NCBI RefSeq assembly: GCF_001723305.1
Contig: NZ_LPWF01000036.1
Coordinates: forward strand, 24,193 to 88,192
Reading direction: 5' to 3'
Length of the DNA stretch: 64,000 nucleotides
Source of the DNA: Methyloceanibacter superfactus
Lineage (GTDB): Bacteria > Pseudomonadota > Alphaproteobacteria > Rhizobiales > Methyloligellaceae
The translations under genes were made by a program, and so were the position numbers. Below are positions 38,772 to 47,075 of the stretch, in pieces. Below the pieces are notes generated by a model. That model did no database searches. It worked only from the letters and a program-made list of their open reading frames with translations, and was not told the DNA's origin. The stretch's first letter is position 1, and every line of letters starts with the position of its first letter.

Positions 38772-39852
38772 TTGTCCGAGGCGCTTGGCATCACCTTCGA
38801 AGAGAACGACCGCGCCGGCGTGGTCACCCTCGACCGGCCCGCAAGGCTAAACGCGCTCAGCCGCGAAATGTTCGAGGCCTTGAGCGCCAATTATCGGCGC
38901 TGGGCCCCCGCGCCGCATATCTACGGCGTGGTGATGCAATCATCCCACCCTTCCGTGTTCTGTAGCGGCGGCGACCTCAAAGTTCTGAATGAGTTGAACC
39001 AGCAAGGCGCCACCGAGGCGATTCGAGAATTCTACCGCGCTGCTTATAGCCATGTCTGGCTGATCGAGAAATTCATCAGGCCGAACGTGCCCCTTATCAA
39101 CGGGCTCGTCTTCGGCGGCGGCATCGGCATCACCCTCTTCGGCACCCATTGCGTGGCGGCGGAAGGCTATCGTTTCGCCATGCCGCAGGTGGGCATCGGT
39201 TTCCTGCCCGATATCGGCGGGACCTATTTCCTGCCGCGCCTGCTCGGCTGGACCGGGATCTATCTCGCGCTCACCGGCAGCACCATCGGCCCAGCCGATG
39301 CTTATCGCTTGGGCCTGGTGACCCACTACATCCCGTCCGCCCATTTTGGCGTGATCAAGGACGCGCTCGCCGACAACCATCCGATCGATCGTCTGCTCGA
39401 CGGGTTGCATCGCGATCCGGGCGAGGGGGAATTGGTACGGCTCACCCCAGCCATCGACCGCATCTTCGCCGCACCCTCCGTCGAGGCGATCCTCGCCGGG
39501 CTCGACGCGGAAGAAGGCGAATTCGAGCCTTGGGCGAGAGAGACGGCGGCTGAGCTTCGTAAGAAGTCGCCGACCTCCCTCAAGATTGCCTTCGCGCAGA
39601 TGCAGGCGGGCAACGCACTTAATCTTGCCGAAAGCTTGAAGCTGGAGTTCCGCCTGGCCTCGCACATCATCACCACCCATGATTTCCGCGAAGGGATCGA
39701 TGCGCGCATTGCCGGCAAGGGCCGCCCCCCCCGAGTGGCGGCCGGCGAGCCTGGCGGAGGTCGACGATGACGCGATTGCGCGGCTTTTCTCGACGCCGGT
39801 CGAAGGCGAGCTCGAACTCGACGAACGCCAGCCGGGCCCGGAAAGTCTTTGA
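38772..39852 (+). CDS. enoyl-CoA hydratase/3-hydroxyisobutyryl-CoA hydrolase family (one frameshift)
   Basis: A TTG start at 38772 with AGGGGT upstream is preferred; an earlier in-frame start at 38709 is possible. About 358 residues. Crotonase landmarks are DRPARLNALSREMFEALSAN, SVFCSGGDLKVLNELNQQGA (oxyanion loop), NGLVFGGGIGITLFGTHCVA, and MPQVGIGFLPDIGGTYFLPR. The split insertion and the tail fit the 3-hydroxyisobutyryl-CoA hydrolase subgroup of valine degradation. At a run of eight C (39725-39732) the frame breaks; the true end (EWRPASLAEVDDDAIARLFS) reads in another frame to TGA 39852. It is divergent from the extensin-like gene. Confidence 0.85.
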
Positions 39853-39908
39853 GACCGGCGCAAAGCGCGCCAACATCATCAAAACTTAATACTAGAATTT
39901 CATGCAAT

Positions 39909-39927
39909 CTTAAGCGTCCCGCTTAAG
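39909..39927. promoter_or_regulatory. perfect inverted repeat upstream of ldtR
   Basis: CTTAAGCG TCC CGCTTAAG forms a perfect 8-bp dyad 71 bp upstream of the ldtR start. MarR-type dimers bind such palindromes, so this is a candidate LdtR operator for autoregulation. It could also be the terminator of the preceding gene, although no T tract follows. Confidence 0.45.
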
Positions 39928-39997
39928 CTCATCTTAGGTCCGCCCGCCTATAGTCCTCATCAAGTTGGGGATTAACAACAACTAATGAGGGTAGGCG

Positions 39998-40507
39998 ATG
40001 AATGTAGCCCTGAATATAGGGACGCACGCGAGCACCGATGGGGCAGAAGACCTCAAAGGCCGCTATCTTGTTTCCTTGAAGCTCGTCGAGCGGCTTCACC
40101 GGTTGCTGCTCGATGTCATCAAAGATGAGTTCGAACGCCTTGGCCGTGGCGACGTGAACAGCGTCCAGGCACTGCTGCTTTACAACATCGGCGACGCCGA
40201 GCTGACCGCGGGTGAGCTCACCAGCCGCGGCTACTATCTCGGCTCGAACGTGTCGTACAATCTCAAGAAGCTGGTCGATGCCGGCTACATCCACCACCAG
40301 CGTTCGACCACCGACCGCCGTTCCGTGCGGGTAAGCCTCACCGATAAGGGGCAGGAGGTTTCCAAGGTGGTCAACGGCCTCTTCCAGCGCCAGCTGAAGT
40401 CGCTGGAGCAGGTGGGTGGCATCGGCCATGACGACCTGGAGATTCTCAACAAGGCCCTGATCCGGCTCGAGCGCTTCTGGACCGACCAGATCCGCTACCA
40501 GCTCTAA
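39998..40507 (+). CDS. ldtR: MarR-family regulator LdtR
   Basis: 169 residues, ATG 39998 after GAGGGTAGG. The winged helix is clear: VNSVQALLLYNIGDAELTAG, ELTSRGYYLGSNVSYNLKKL, VDAGYIHHQRSTTDRRSVRV and SLTDKGQEVSKVV. It is flanked by dimerisation helices (YLVSLKLVERLHRLLLDVIK; DLEILNKALIRLERFW). This matches LdtR, described in Liberibacter and rhizobia as controlling L,D-transpeptidase genes and osmotic tolerance. The L,D-transpeptidase gene is directly downstream, after a strong terminator, so it has its own promoter. Confidence 0.9.
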   Translation: MNVALNIGTHASTDGAEDLKGRYLVSLKLVERLHRLLLDVIKDEFERLGRGDVNSVQALLLYNIGDAELTAGELTSRGYYLGSNVSYNLKKLVDAGYIHHQRSTTDRRSVRVSLTDKGQEVSKVVNGLFQRQLKSLEQVGGIGHDDLEILNKALIRLERFWTDQIRYQL

Positions 40508-40534
40508 ACCTCCGCGATCAGCGCTTACGATTTC

Positions 40535-40573
40535 TTGCCCCGGCGGCTAACCCCCGCCGGGGCAATCTATTTT
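40535..40573 (+). terminator. Rho-independent terminator after ldtR
   Basis: A perfect 12-bp stem TTGCCCCGGCGG (40535-40546) with CCGCCGGGGCAA (40554-40565), 7-nt loop, followed by TCTATTTT. It lies 28 nt after the ldtR stop. Confidence 0.9.
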
Positions 40574-40873
40574 GGCGCCGCGCCCGGCGTGCCAGCCCAA
40601 ATTCGCCCCATTTCTCAGGCAGTCTTGCAACTCGGCCCGCTGCCGCGTCGGGCGGACATGGCGGCGAGGGCGCCTGATGGGGGAAGTTTTTCTCAATCAG
40701 TTGCAGCGTAACGTGGTCGCGGCCGTCGGGAAGAGGGCCTGGGAACTCAGTCTTGGTTAAAGCATTTGTGACGCCAAGCGAGGATTTGCCCGGCCCGAAA
40801 CGAGTAGAGCGGCGAAGACAAAGCGCCTATAGTTAAAGCAGGACAGAAGCCGCCAGCAGACGGGGAGCGGCAT
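40574..40873 (+). other. 300-bp leader region of the L,D-transpeptidase gene
   Basis: No convincing protein gene is seen. A 27-codon ORF (40677-40760) has no clear ribosome-binding site. The region must hold the promoter for the L,D-transpeptidase. The perfect CTTAAGCG dyad found upstream of ldtR is not repeated here. Confidence 0.4.
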
Positions 40874-42262
40874 ATGCCGAAAGTTATGGACGAATTCAAC
40901 GGCGGCGCGCGTATCGCGACCGCGGGCCTGATCGCGGCCCTTCTTGTCGCCGGTGCCGGGCCGGCGAGCGCCGGACCGTTCAATTGGTTCAAGGGCAAGA
41001 ACCACAGCCAGGATCAGTACGAGCAGCCGCAGCAGGCGCCCCAGTCGGGCGGCAATGGCGGCGGCTTGTTCGGCGGCTTGTTCGGTGGCGGCGGCGGTGC
41101 CGCGCAAAGCCACGACTCGCATCGCTCGGAGCTTGCCGTCGGCGACCCCGAGGTCGCCATGATCGTCAATCCGGCGCTCGGCTCGCCGACCCTGTCCAGC
41201 CGCAACATCGCGGCGACCAAGGCTGCCATCCAGAAATACAAGACGATCGTCGCCCAGGGCGGCTGGCCCACCGTACCGGCTACGGCAATGAAGCCGGGCT
41301 CGCGCGGCCAGGAGGTCGTCACGCTGCATCGCCGGCTCGAGATCAGTGGCGATCTCGTCGGCATGAGCATCCCGGATCAGTATGACGGTGCCGTCGTCGC
41401 GGCAGTGAAGAAGTTCCAGCTGCGGCACGGCCTGCCGCCGACGGGCGTCATCGATTCAAAGGCGACGATCGAGGCCTTGAACATTCCGGCGAGCGTCCGT
41501 CTCGCTCAGCTCGAGGCCAATCTTAAGCGCTTGCAGAAATTGGCGCCGCAGGCTGGAAGCCGGCACGTCCTGGTGAACATCCCCGCGGCCCAGGTCGAAG
41601 CGGTCGACGGCGGCCAGGTCGTCCAGCGTCACGCCGCCGTGGTCGGCAAGATCGAGCGGCCGACGCCGGAGCTCTCCAGCAAGATCAAGGAAGTGAACTT
41701 CAATCCTTATTGGTACGTGCCGCGCAGCATCATCCATAAGGACCTCGTGCCGAAGGGCCGCCAATACGCCAGCCGCGGGCAGGACATGCTCGCTGCTTAT
41801 CGGATGGAGGCGTTCGACGCGGCGGGCAATCCCCTCGATCCGCGCCAGATCGATTGGTACGGCGAGGCGGTCTACAGCTACAATTTCCGTCAGCGGCCGT
41901 GGGAGGAGAACTCGCTCGGCTTCGTGAAGATCAACTTCCCGAACAAGGATGCGGTGTATCTGCACGACACGCCGCTCAAGAGCCTGTTCGGCAAGGCGAT
42001 CCGCTTCGAGAGTTCAGGTTGCGTGCGCGTGCATAATGTCGGCACGCTGGTCGCCTGGCTGTTGGAGAGCAATCCCGGCTGGAACATGAGCCGTATCGAG
42101 ACCCTGAAGCGGAGTGGCGAGCAAATCGACGTCAAGGTCGCAAACCCGACCCCTGTTTACCTCGCCTATGTGAGTGCCTGGGCGACGCCCGACGGGCAGA
42201 TCAACTTCCGTCCCGACATCTACGGGCACGACTCCGGTGGGCAGACCGCGTCCGCTTACTGA
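40874..42262 (+). CDS. L,D-transpeptidase with peptidoglycan-binding domain
   Basis: 462 residues. N-terminal signal or anchor (AGLIAALLVAGAGPASA). A Gly/Gln-rich linker (GGNGGGLFGGLFGGGGG) follows. The peptidoglycan-binding domain is at about 130-205 (SRGQEVVTLHRRLEISGDLV, then AVKKFQLRHGLPPTGVIDSK). The YkuD domain is at about 225-420, with VLVNIPAAQVEAVDGGQVVQ, NFNPYWYVPRSIIHKDLVPK-like sequence, and the catalytic block YLHDTPLKSLFG ... ESSGCVRVHN (Cys about 383). The enzyme forms 3-3 crosslinks or attaches proteins to peptidoglycan. Control by the adjacent ldtR is expected from work in Liberibacter. Confidence 0.93.
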   Translation: MPKVMDEFNGGARIATAGLIAALLVAGAGPASAGPFNWFKGKNHSQDQYEQPQQAPQSGGNGGGLFGGLFGGGGGAAQSHDSHRSELAVGDPEVAMIVNPALGSPTLSSRNIAATKAAIQKYKTIVAQGGWPTVPATAMKPGSRGQEVVTLHRRLEISGDLVGMSIPDQYDGAVVAAVKKFQLRHGLPPTGVIDSKATIEALNIPASVRLAQLEANLKRLQKLAPQAGSRHVLVNIPAAQVEAVDGGQVVQRHAAVVGKIERPTPELSSKIKEVNFNPYWYVPRSIIHKDLVPKGRQYASRGQDMLAAYRMEAFDAAGNPLDPRQIDWYGEAVYSYNFRQRPWEENSLGFVKINFPNKDAVYLHDTPLKSLFGKAIRFESSGCVRVHNVGTLVAWLLESNPGWNMSRIETLKRSGEQIDVKVANPTPVYLAYVSAWATPDGQINFRPDIYGHDSGGQTASAY

Positions 42263-42279
42263 GTCAAACGCGAAGAGCA

Positions 42280-42317
42280 AAGAAGGCCATCCCGTCTCGC
42301 GACCGGATGGCCTTCTT
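42280..42317. terminator. bidirectional terminator between convergent genes
   Basis: A perfect 13-bp stem AAGAAGGCCATCC (42280-42292) with GGATGGCCTTCTT (42305-42317) and a 12-nt loop lies between the L,D-transpeptidase and the MBL-fold gene, which converge here. Confidence 0.85.
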
Positions 42318-42375
42318 GCGTTGGCGTGCCAAGGGGGAAGGGGAGGCACGCCATCGGGGGGCTGGGCTCGGGCGG

Positions 42376-43245
42376 TTAGGCAGAGAGCTTCACCGGGATT
42401 TTCAGATACTGGACCCCGTTCGCGTCCGGCGGCGGCAAATGGCCGGCGCGCATATTCACCTGAATCGACGGCATCAGCAGATCGGGCGCCGCCAGCGTGG
42501 CGTCGCGCGCTTCCCGCATGGCCACGAACGCGTCCTCGCTGACGCCGTCCTTCACATGCTCGTTGTGGGCGCGCTCCTCGGCCACGGTGGTCTCCCAGGC
42601 ATAGCTGTCGCGGCCAGGTGCCTTGTAGTCATGGCACATGAACAGGCGGGTCTCCGGCGGTAGCGCCAGCAGCCGCTTGATGGAGCGGTAGAGCTTGCGC
42701 GCATCGCCACCGGGGAAGTCGGCCCGCGCAGTGCCGTAATCCGGCATGAACAGCGTATCACCGACAAAGACGGCGCTCCCGATCCGATAGGCGATATCGG
42801 CTGGCGTATGTCCCGGGACATGCATCACCTCGACTTCCAGCGAACCGAGCTTGAAGCGCTCGCCGTCGCTGAAGAGGTGATCGAACTCGCTCCCGTCGCC
42901 GCTGAGATCGGTCGCGTTTGAGACCGGGCGGAAGATCTTCTGCACGTCGCGGATATGCTCGCCGATCCCGACCCGCGCGCCGGTCTTGAGCTTGATATAG
43001 GGCGCGCCGGACAAGTGGTCGGCATGGGCGTGCGTCTCGAGCACCCAATCGACGGTCAGACCGTCGGCCTCCACCGCGGCAAGAATGACGTCCGCCGATT
43101 TGGTCGAGGCTTTGCCGGTGGCGTGATCGTAGTCGAGCACCGGATCGACGATCGCGGCACGCTTCGTGTCGGGGTCGGATACCAGATAGCTCACCGTATT
43201 GGTGGGCTCGTCGAAAAAGGCCTTGATGGTAGGCGTGCCGGACAT
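42376..43245 (-). CDS. blh: MBL-fold hydrolase, persulfide dioxygenase / Blh-like
   Basis: ATG 43245 (MSGTPTIKAFFDEPTNTVSY) with AAAGGAG upstream; 289 residues. Metal-binding motif T-H-A-H-A-D-H at 71-77, then HVPGHTPADIAYRI and FVGDTLFMPDYGTARADFPG. The end MCHDYKAPGRDSYAWETTVA carries the late His. These are the features of ETHE1-like persulfide dioxygenases and of Blh, which is divergently transcribed from BigR in Agrobacterium and Xylella. The enzyme oxidises glutathione persulfide to sulfite and glutathione. Sulfite can leave through the TauE/SafE protein of the cluster. Confidence 0.88.
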   Translation of the reverse strand: MSGTPTIKAFFDEPTNTVSYLVSDPDTKRAAIVDPVLDYDHATGKASTKSADVILAAVEADGLTVDWVLETHAHADHLSGAPYIKLKTGARVGIGEHIRDVQKIFRPVSNATDLSGDGSEFDHLFSDGERFKLGSLEVEVMHVPGHTPADIAYRIGSAVFVGDTLFMPDYGTARADFPGGDARKLYRSIKRLLALPPETRLFMCHDYKAPGRDSYAWETTVAEERAHNEHVKDGVSEDAFVAMREARDATLAAPDLLMPSIQVNMRAGHLPPPDANGVQYLKIPVKLSA

Positions 43246-43285
43246 GGGGGAATGCTCCTTTCGTAACGACACAGCGTGATCTTTG

Positions 43286-43314
43286 TTGACGAATATATTA
43301 GACGATACTAAATT
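43286..43314 (+). promoter_or_regulatory. bigR-blh divergent promoter and candidate BigR operator
   Basis: An AT-rich island in a GC-rich genome. A -35-like TTGACG (43286-43291) is followed after 17 bp by a -10-like TAAATT (43309-43314). The dyad TTAG (43298-43301) N6 CTAA (43308-43311) lies across the spacer, so a bound dimer would block transcription. This fits the AT-rich BigR box between bigR and blh in other bacteria. Confidence 0.65.
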
Positions 43315-43345
43315 AGCAAGACCTGATGGATAAAGGAGCTGATCC

Positions 43346-43663
43346 ATGCCCCGCGCTCCCGCCGACTTGGCCGTGTTCGCAGCCAATGCCACGAAGGTCG
43401 CCGACATCCTGCGCGCCCTCGCCAACGAGCGGCGCCTGATGGTGCTGTGCAAGCTGGTGGAATGGGGCGAGGCGAGTGTCGGTTCCTTGGCCGAGGCGGC
43501 AGGCTTGTCGCAGTCCGCCACGTCTCAACATCTCGCCAAGATGCGTGATGAGGGTCTGGTGGACTTCCGGCGCGACGGCCAGACGCTTTGGTACCGCATC
43601 GACGAGCCGCGCACCGAGCTGCTGCTCGGCTATCTCCAGAAACTTTATTGCAGTGACGACTGA
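43346..43663 (+). CDS. bigR: ArsR/BigR-family persulfide-sensing repressor
   Basis: 105 residues. Winged-helix ArsR fold: ADILRALANERRLMVLCKLV, EWGEASVGSLAEAAGLSQSA, TSQHLAKMRDEGLVDFRRDG and QTLWYRID. Two cysteines, C35 in the first helix region and C102 near the C-terminus, match the redox pair of BigR/SqrR proteins, which forms a di- or tetrasulfide and releases DNA. It probably represses itself and the divergent MBL gene through the operator at 43286-43314. Start ATG 43346 follows AAAGGAG. Confidence 0.9.
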   Translation: MPRAPADLAVFAANATKVADILRALANERRLMVLCKLVEWGEASVGSLAEAAGLSQSATSQHLAKMRDEGLVDFRRDGQTLWYRIDEPRTELLLGYLQKLYCSDD

Positions 43664-43678
43664 CGCCCGGAGAGCCCC

Positions 43679-44167
43679 ATGAGCCTGCCCACCATCACAC
43701 CAGCCGATGCCAAGCGTCTTCTCGATCAAGGGGCGACCCTCATCGACATCCGCGAAACCGGCGAACGTGCCAGCGAATACATTCCCGGGTCGCAACATGG
43801 ACCTCTAAGGCAAATCGATGGCAACGCGTTCGAGGACGTCAGCGCACCGATCATCTTCCACTGCCGTTCGGGCATGCGGACGACGACCAATGCCGGCCGG
43901 CTGAAAGAGGCCGCGCCCTGCGAGGCCTATGTCCTGTCTGGGGGGATAGAGGCCTGGAAGAAGGCAGGGCTCCCCGTCGTCAGTGACAACAGCCGGCGGA
44001 TGTCGCCTGGCCGCCGGCTGATGGTCGCCGGGGGCACTGCCGTTCTGCTTGGCGTCTTGCTCGGCATCTTCATCGCCCCGACCTTCTACCTGCTGGCCGG
44101 GTTCGCCGGCGCCGGGCTCTTGCTGGGCGGCGTCTTCGGGTGGGGCGGAATGGCTAAGTCGGCCTAG
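43679..44167 (+). CDS. rhodanese domain fused to a membrane anchor (DUF2892-like)
   Basis: 162 residues. Rhodanese domain 1-100: ITPADAKRLLDQGATLIDIR, ETGERASEYIPGSQH, and active-site C62 in FHCRSGMRTTT. The C-terminal 55 residues contain two membrane helices (LMVAGGTAVLLGVLLGIFIA, then YLLAGFAGAGLLLGGVFG) of DUF2892 type. It likely handles persulfide sulfur at the inner membrane. It starts 15 bp after bigR and ends 11 bp before the TauE/SafE gene, in one operon. Confidence 0.88.
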   Translation: MSLPTITPADAKRLLDQGATLIDIRETGERASEYIPGSQHGPLRQIDGNAFEDVSAPIIFHCRSGMRTTTNAGRLKEAAPCEAYVLSGGIEAWKKAGLPVVSDNSRRMSPGRRLMVAGGTAVLLGVLLGIFIAPTFYLLAGFAGAGLLLGGVFGWGGMAKSA

Positions 44168-44178
44168 GCCAGCGTCCG

Positions 44179-44994
44179 ATGCCGATGGTCCTTGGCCTTC
44201 TCCCGATTGCCCTGCTGCTGGGCTCCGGTGCGCTCGTCGGGCTGACCCTCGGCTTGATCGGCGGCGGCGGCTCGGTGCTGGCCGTGCCGCTCCTCGTCTA
44301 TCTCGTGGGCGTCCCCTCGGCCCATGTGGCCATCGGATCCTCGGCCGTTGCCGTCGCCGCCAACGCCGCCTGGGGGCTCGCCGCCCATGCGCGGCTCGGC
44401 ACGGTGAAATGGCCCTGTGCGCTCGTGTTTACGACGGCGGGCGTCGCCGGCGCTTTTATCGGCGCGAGCTCGGCAAGCCAGTTCGGCGGACCGCTGCTCT
44501 TGGCGCTGTTCGGCTTGGTCATGATCAGCATCGGCATCTATATGATCAGTGTCCGTCCCGAAAGCATCGGCCAGGACGTCCGCCTGACGCCCGAGACCGC
44601 CCGCCACCTGCTGCCGCGCCTCCTTCTGTTCGGCGTCGGGCCGGTGGGACTTCTTTCCGGCTTCTTCGGCATCGGCGGCGGCTTCCTCATCGTGCCGGGG
44701 CTGGTCCTTGCCACCGGCATGGGCCTACAGAACGCCATCGGCACCTCGCTCTTCGCCGTCACCGCCTTCGGTCTCGCCACGGCGACCAGTTATGCCTTTT
44801 CCGGCCTGGTCGATTGGCGGATCGCCGCGCTCGTGATCCTGGGCGGTGTTGCCGGGACCCTCATTGGCACCAACACGAACGCCCATCTCGCGGGACACAA
44901 GCGCGCGCTTGCCGGCATCTTCGCCGGCGTCGTGATCGCAACCGGTCTCTATATCGTCGGGAGCGGCCTCTTGAAGGTTCTCGCTGTGAGCTAG
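44179..44994 (+). CDS. TauE/SafE family sulfite/anion exporter
   Basis: 271 residues, eight predicted membrane helices. TauE/SafE features: GLTLGLIGGGGSVLAVPLLV near the N-terminus, and the second-half repeat SGFFGIGGGFLIVPGLVLAT, MGLQNAIGTSLFAVTAFGLA and VAGTLIGTNTNAHLAGHKRA. In BigR operons this protein is proposed to export sulfite produced from persulfide oxidation. This completes a compact sulfide-detoxification set (MBL enzyme, sensor, rhodanese, exporter). Confidence 0.88.
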   Translation: MPMVLGLLPIALLLGSGALVGLTLGLIGGGGSVLAVPLLVYLVGVPSAHVAIGSSAVAVAANAAWGLAAHARLGTVKWPCALVFTTAGVAGAFIGASSASQFGGPLLLALFGLVMISIGIYMISVRPESIGQDVRLTPETARHLLPRLLLFGVGPVGLLSGFFGIGGGFLIVPGLVLATGMGLQNAIGTSLFAVTAFGLATATSYAFSGLVDWRIAALVILGGVAGTLIGTNTNAHLAGHKRALAGIFAGVVIATGLYIVGSGLLKVLAVS

Positions 44995-45225
44995 GCCCGG
45001 GCGCTCCTAAGACTCCGTGTAAGATATTGTAAAGTGGGTGATTTCTACGTAGCGGCAGGATAGGCTAGTCGAGACCGGTCTACGGTTGGGGCGTTGCTGG
45101 CGTGTCCGTGCGACATGTGGTAAGCCCGGCCTAATATGCCTAGCGTGCGCTTCGCGAGGGGAAAACCAAGCGGGCAGGTCGCCTAGGCCAGCTGGGGTTT
45201 GTCTAAGCTCGAGGAGCAGTTAGCC

Positions 45226-46533
45226 ATGACGGCAAGTGATATTCGGCGCGCCGAGGCGCGCGAGAGCGACTTTTTCACCAAGCACTTGGAGGATGCCGAC
45301 CCGGAAGTCTGGGACGCCATCGAGAACGAGCACGAGCGCCAGCAGAACGAGATCGAGCTGATCGCCTCGGAGAACATCGTGTCCAAGGCTGTGCTGGACG
45401 CCGCCGGTACGCTCCTCACCAACAAATACGCCGAAGGGTATCCGGGACGCCGCTATTACGGCGGCTGCCAATATGTCGACGTGGTTGAGCAGATCGCCAT
45501 CGACCGGGCCAAGCGCCTGTTCAACTGCAACTTCGCCAATGTGCAGACCCATTCGGGCTCGCAAGCCAACCAGTCCGTGTTCCTGGCGCTGATCAAGCCC
45601 GGCGATACGGTTCTCGGCATGAGCCTCGCCGCCGGCGGTCACCTGACCCATGGCGCGCCGCCGAACATGTCCGGCAAGTGGTTCAACGCCGTTCAGTACG
45701 GCGTGACGAAGGATACGAACCTGATCGACTATGACGAGGTCGAGCGGCTCGCCAAGGAGCACAAGCCGGCCCTGATCATCGCCGGTGGTTCCGCCTATCC
45801 GCGCATCATCGATTTCGCGCGTTTCCGCGAGATTGCCGATTCCGTCGGCGCTATCTCCCTGGTCGACATGGCGCATTTCGCCGGCCTGGTGGCCGCGGGC
45901 GTCCATCCGAGCCCGCTGCCGTTTGCCGATGTCTGTACCACCACGACCCACAAGACCTTGCGGGGGCCGCGTTCGGGCATGGTCGTCTCCAACAACGAGG
46001 AGATCGGCAAGAAGATCAACTCGGCCGTGTTCCCGGGTCTGCAGGGCGGTCCGCTGATGCACATTATCGCCGCCAAGGCCGTCGCCTTCGGCGAGGCGTT
46101 GCAGCCCTCCTTCAAGCTCTACGCCCAGTCGGTGATAGACAACGCCAAGGCGCTCGGTGAGACGCTGGTGCAAGGCGGACTCGATCTCGTTTCCGGCGGC
46201 ACCGACACGCATCTGATGCTGGTCGATCTCAGGCCCAAGAAGCTCACCGGCAAGGCGGCCGAGATCGCTCTCGGCCGGGCGCACATCACCTGCAACAAGA
46301 ATGGCGTGCCGTTCGATCCGGAGAAGCCCATGATCACCTCTGGTATCCGTCTCGGCTCGCCGGCAGGCACCACGCGCGGCTTCGGCATCACCGAGTTCCA
46401 GTCGATCGGTGGCATGATTCTCGAAGTGCTTGACGGTCTCGCCGCCAATGGCGACGAGGGCAATGGCGCCGTCGAGGAGGCCGTGAAGCAGCGTGCGACC
46501 GAGCTCTGTGCGCGTCATCCGATCTACGAGTAA
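45226..46533 (+). CDS. glyA: serine hydroxymethyltransferase
   Basis: ATG 45226 with GAGGAG upstream is preferred; a TTG at 45199 is in frame. The product is 435 residues. It interconverts serine and glycine with tetrahydrofolate and PLP. Motifs are [60 protein letters not shown], and the PLP Lys in [16 protein letters not shown]. The C-terminal [16 protein letters not shown] is also present. A 230-bp leader separates it from the TauE gene; I could not identify a riboswitch in it. nrdR follows 40 bp later, the usual order in this clade. Confidence 0.97.
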   Translation: MTASDIRRAEARESDFFTKHLEDADPEVWDAIENEHERQQNEIELIASENIVSKAVLDAAGTLLTNKYAEGYPGRRYYGGCQYVDVVEQIAIDRAKRLFNCNFANVQTHSGSQANQSVFLALIKPGDTVLGMSLAAGGHLTHGAPPNMSGKWFNAVQYGVTKDTNLIDYDEVERLAKEHKPALIIAGGSAYPRIIDFARFREIADSVGAISLVDMAHFAGLVAAGVHPSPLPFADVCTTTTHKTLRGPRSGMVVSNNEEIGKKINSAVFPGLQGGPLMHIIAAKAVAFGEALQPSFKLYAQSVIDNAKALGETLVQGGLDLVSGGTDTHLMLVDLRPKKLTGKAAEIALGRAHITCNKNGVPFDPEKPMITSGIRLGSPAGTTRGFGITEFQSIGGMILEVLDGLAANGDEGNGAVEEAVKQRATELCARHPIYE

Positions 46534-46573
46534 GCCTCTAGCGTGACGGTGAGGAAGGGGAGGGCGATCGCCC

Positions 46574-47062
46574 ATGCGGTGCCCTTATTGCGGCAGCACC
46601 AACACGCAGGTGAAGGACTCTCGTCCTAGCGAGGATCACACCACGATCAGGCGCCGCCGCGTCTGTGCCGACTGCGGCGGCCGCTTCACCACCTTCGAGC
46701 GGGTGCAACTGCGTGAGCTGACCGTGATCAAGCGGAGCGGGCGCCGCATCCCCTTCGACCGCGACAAGTTGATGCGATCGGTGCAGATCGCCTTGCGCAA
46801 GCGCCCGGTGGAGCCGGAGCGCGTGGAGCGCATGGTCAGCGGCATCGTGCGGCGCCTCGAGAACATGGGCGAGAACGATATCGGCTCGGCGACCATCGGC
46901 CGCCTGGTGATGGAAGCGCTGAAGGGCCTAGATGACGTGGCCTATGTGCGCTTTGCCTCCGTCTACAAGAATTTCCGCGAGGCCAAGGACTTTGAGGCAC
47001 TGCTCGGCGAACTCGCCGGAACCGAAGGCGAGGACGCCGACGAAACCGAAGCCGAGGACTAG
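46574..47062 (+). CDS. nrdR: transcriptional repressor NrdR
   Basis: 162 residues. Zinc ribbon C3-x2-C6 (MRCPYCGS) and C31-x2-C34 (CADCGG), then the ATP-cone: [40 protein letters not shown], then [20 protein letters not shown]. It senses ATP/dATP and represses ribonucleotide reductase genes. The acidic tail ([12 protein letters not shown]) is longer than in enterics. ribD begins 13 bp later. Confidence 0.97.
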   Translation: MRCPYCGSTNTQVKDSRPSEDHTTIRRRRVCADCGGRFTTFERVQLRELTVIKRSGRRIPFDRDKLMRSVQIALRKRPVEPERVERMVSGIVRRLENMGENDIGSATIGRLVMEALKGLDDVAYVRFASVYKNFREAKDFEALLGELAGTEGEDADETEAED

Positions 47063-47075
47063 GTAACCCCGATCG

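Noticed and set aside
44995..45225. Riboswitch in the glyA leader
   Set aside because: I looked for glycine, SAM/SAH and THF riboswitch cores and saw no convincing match.
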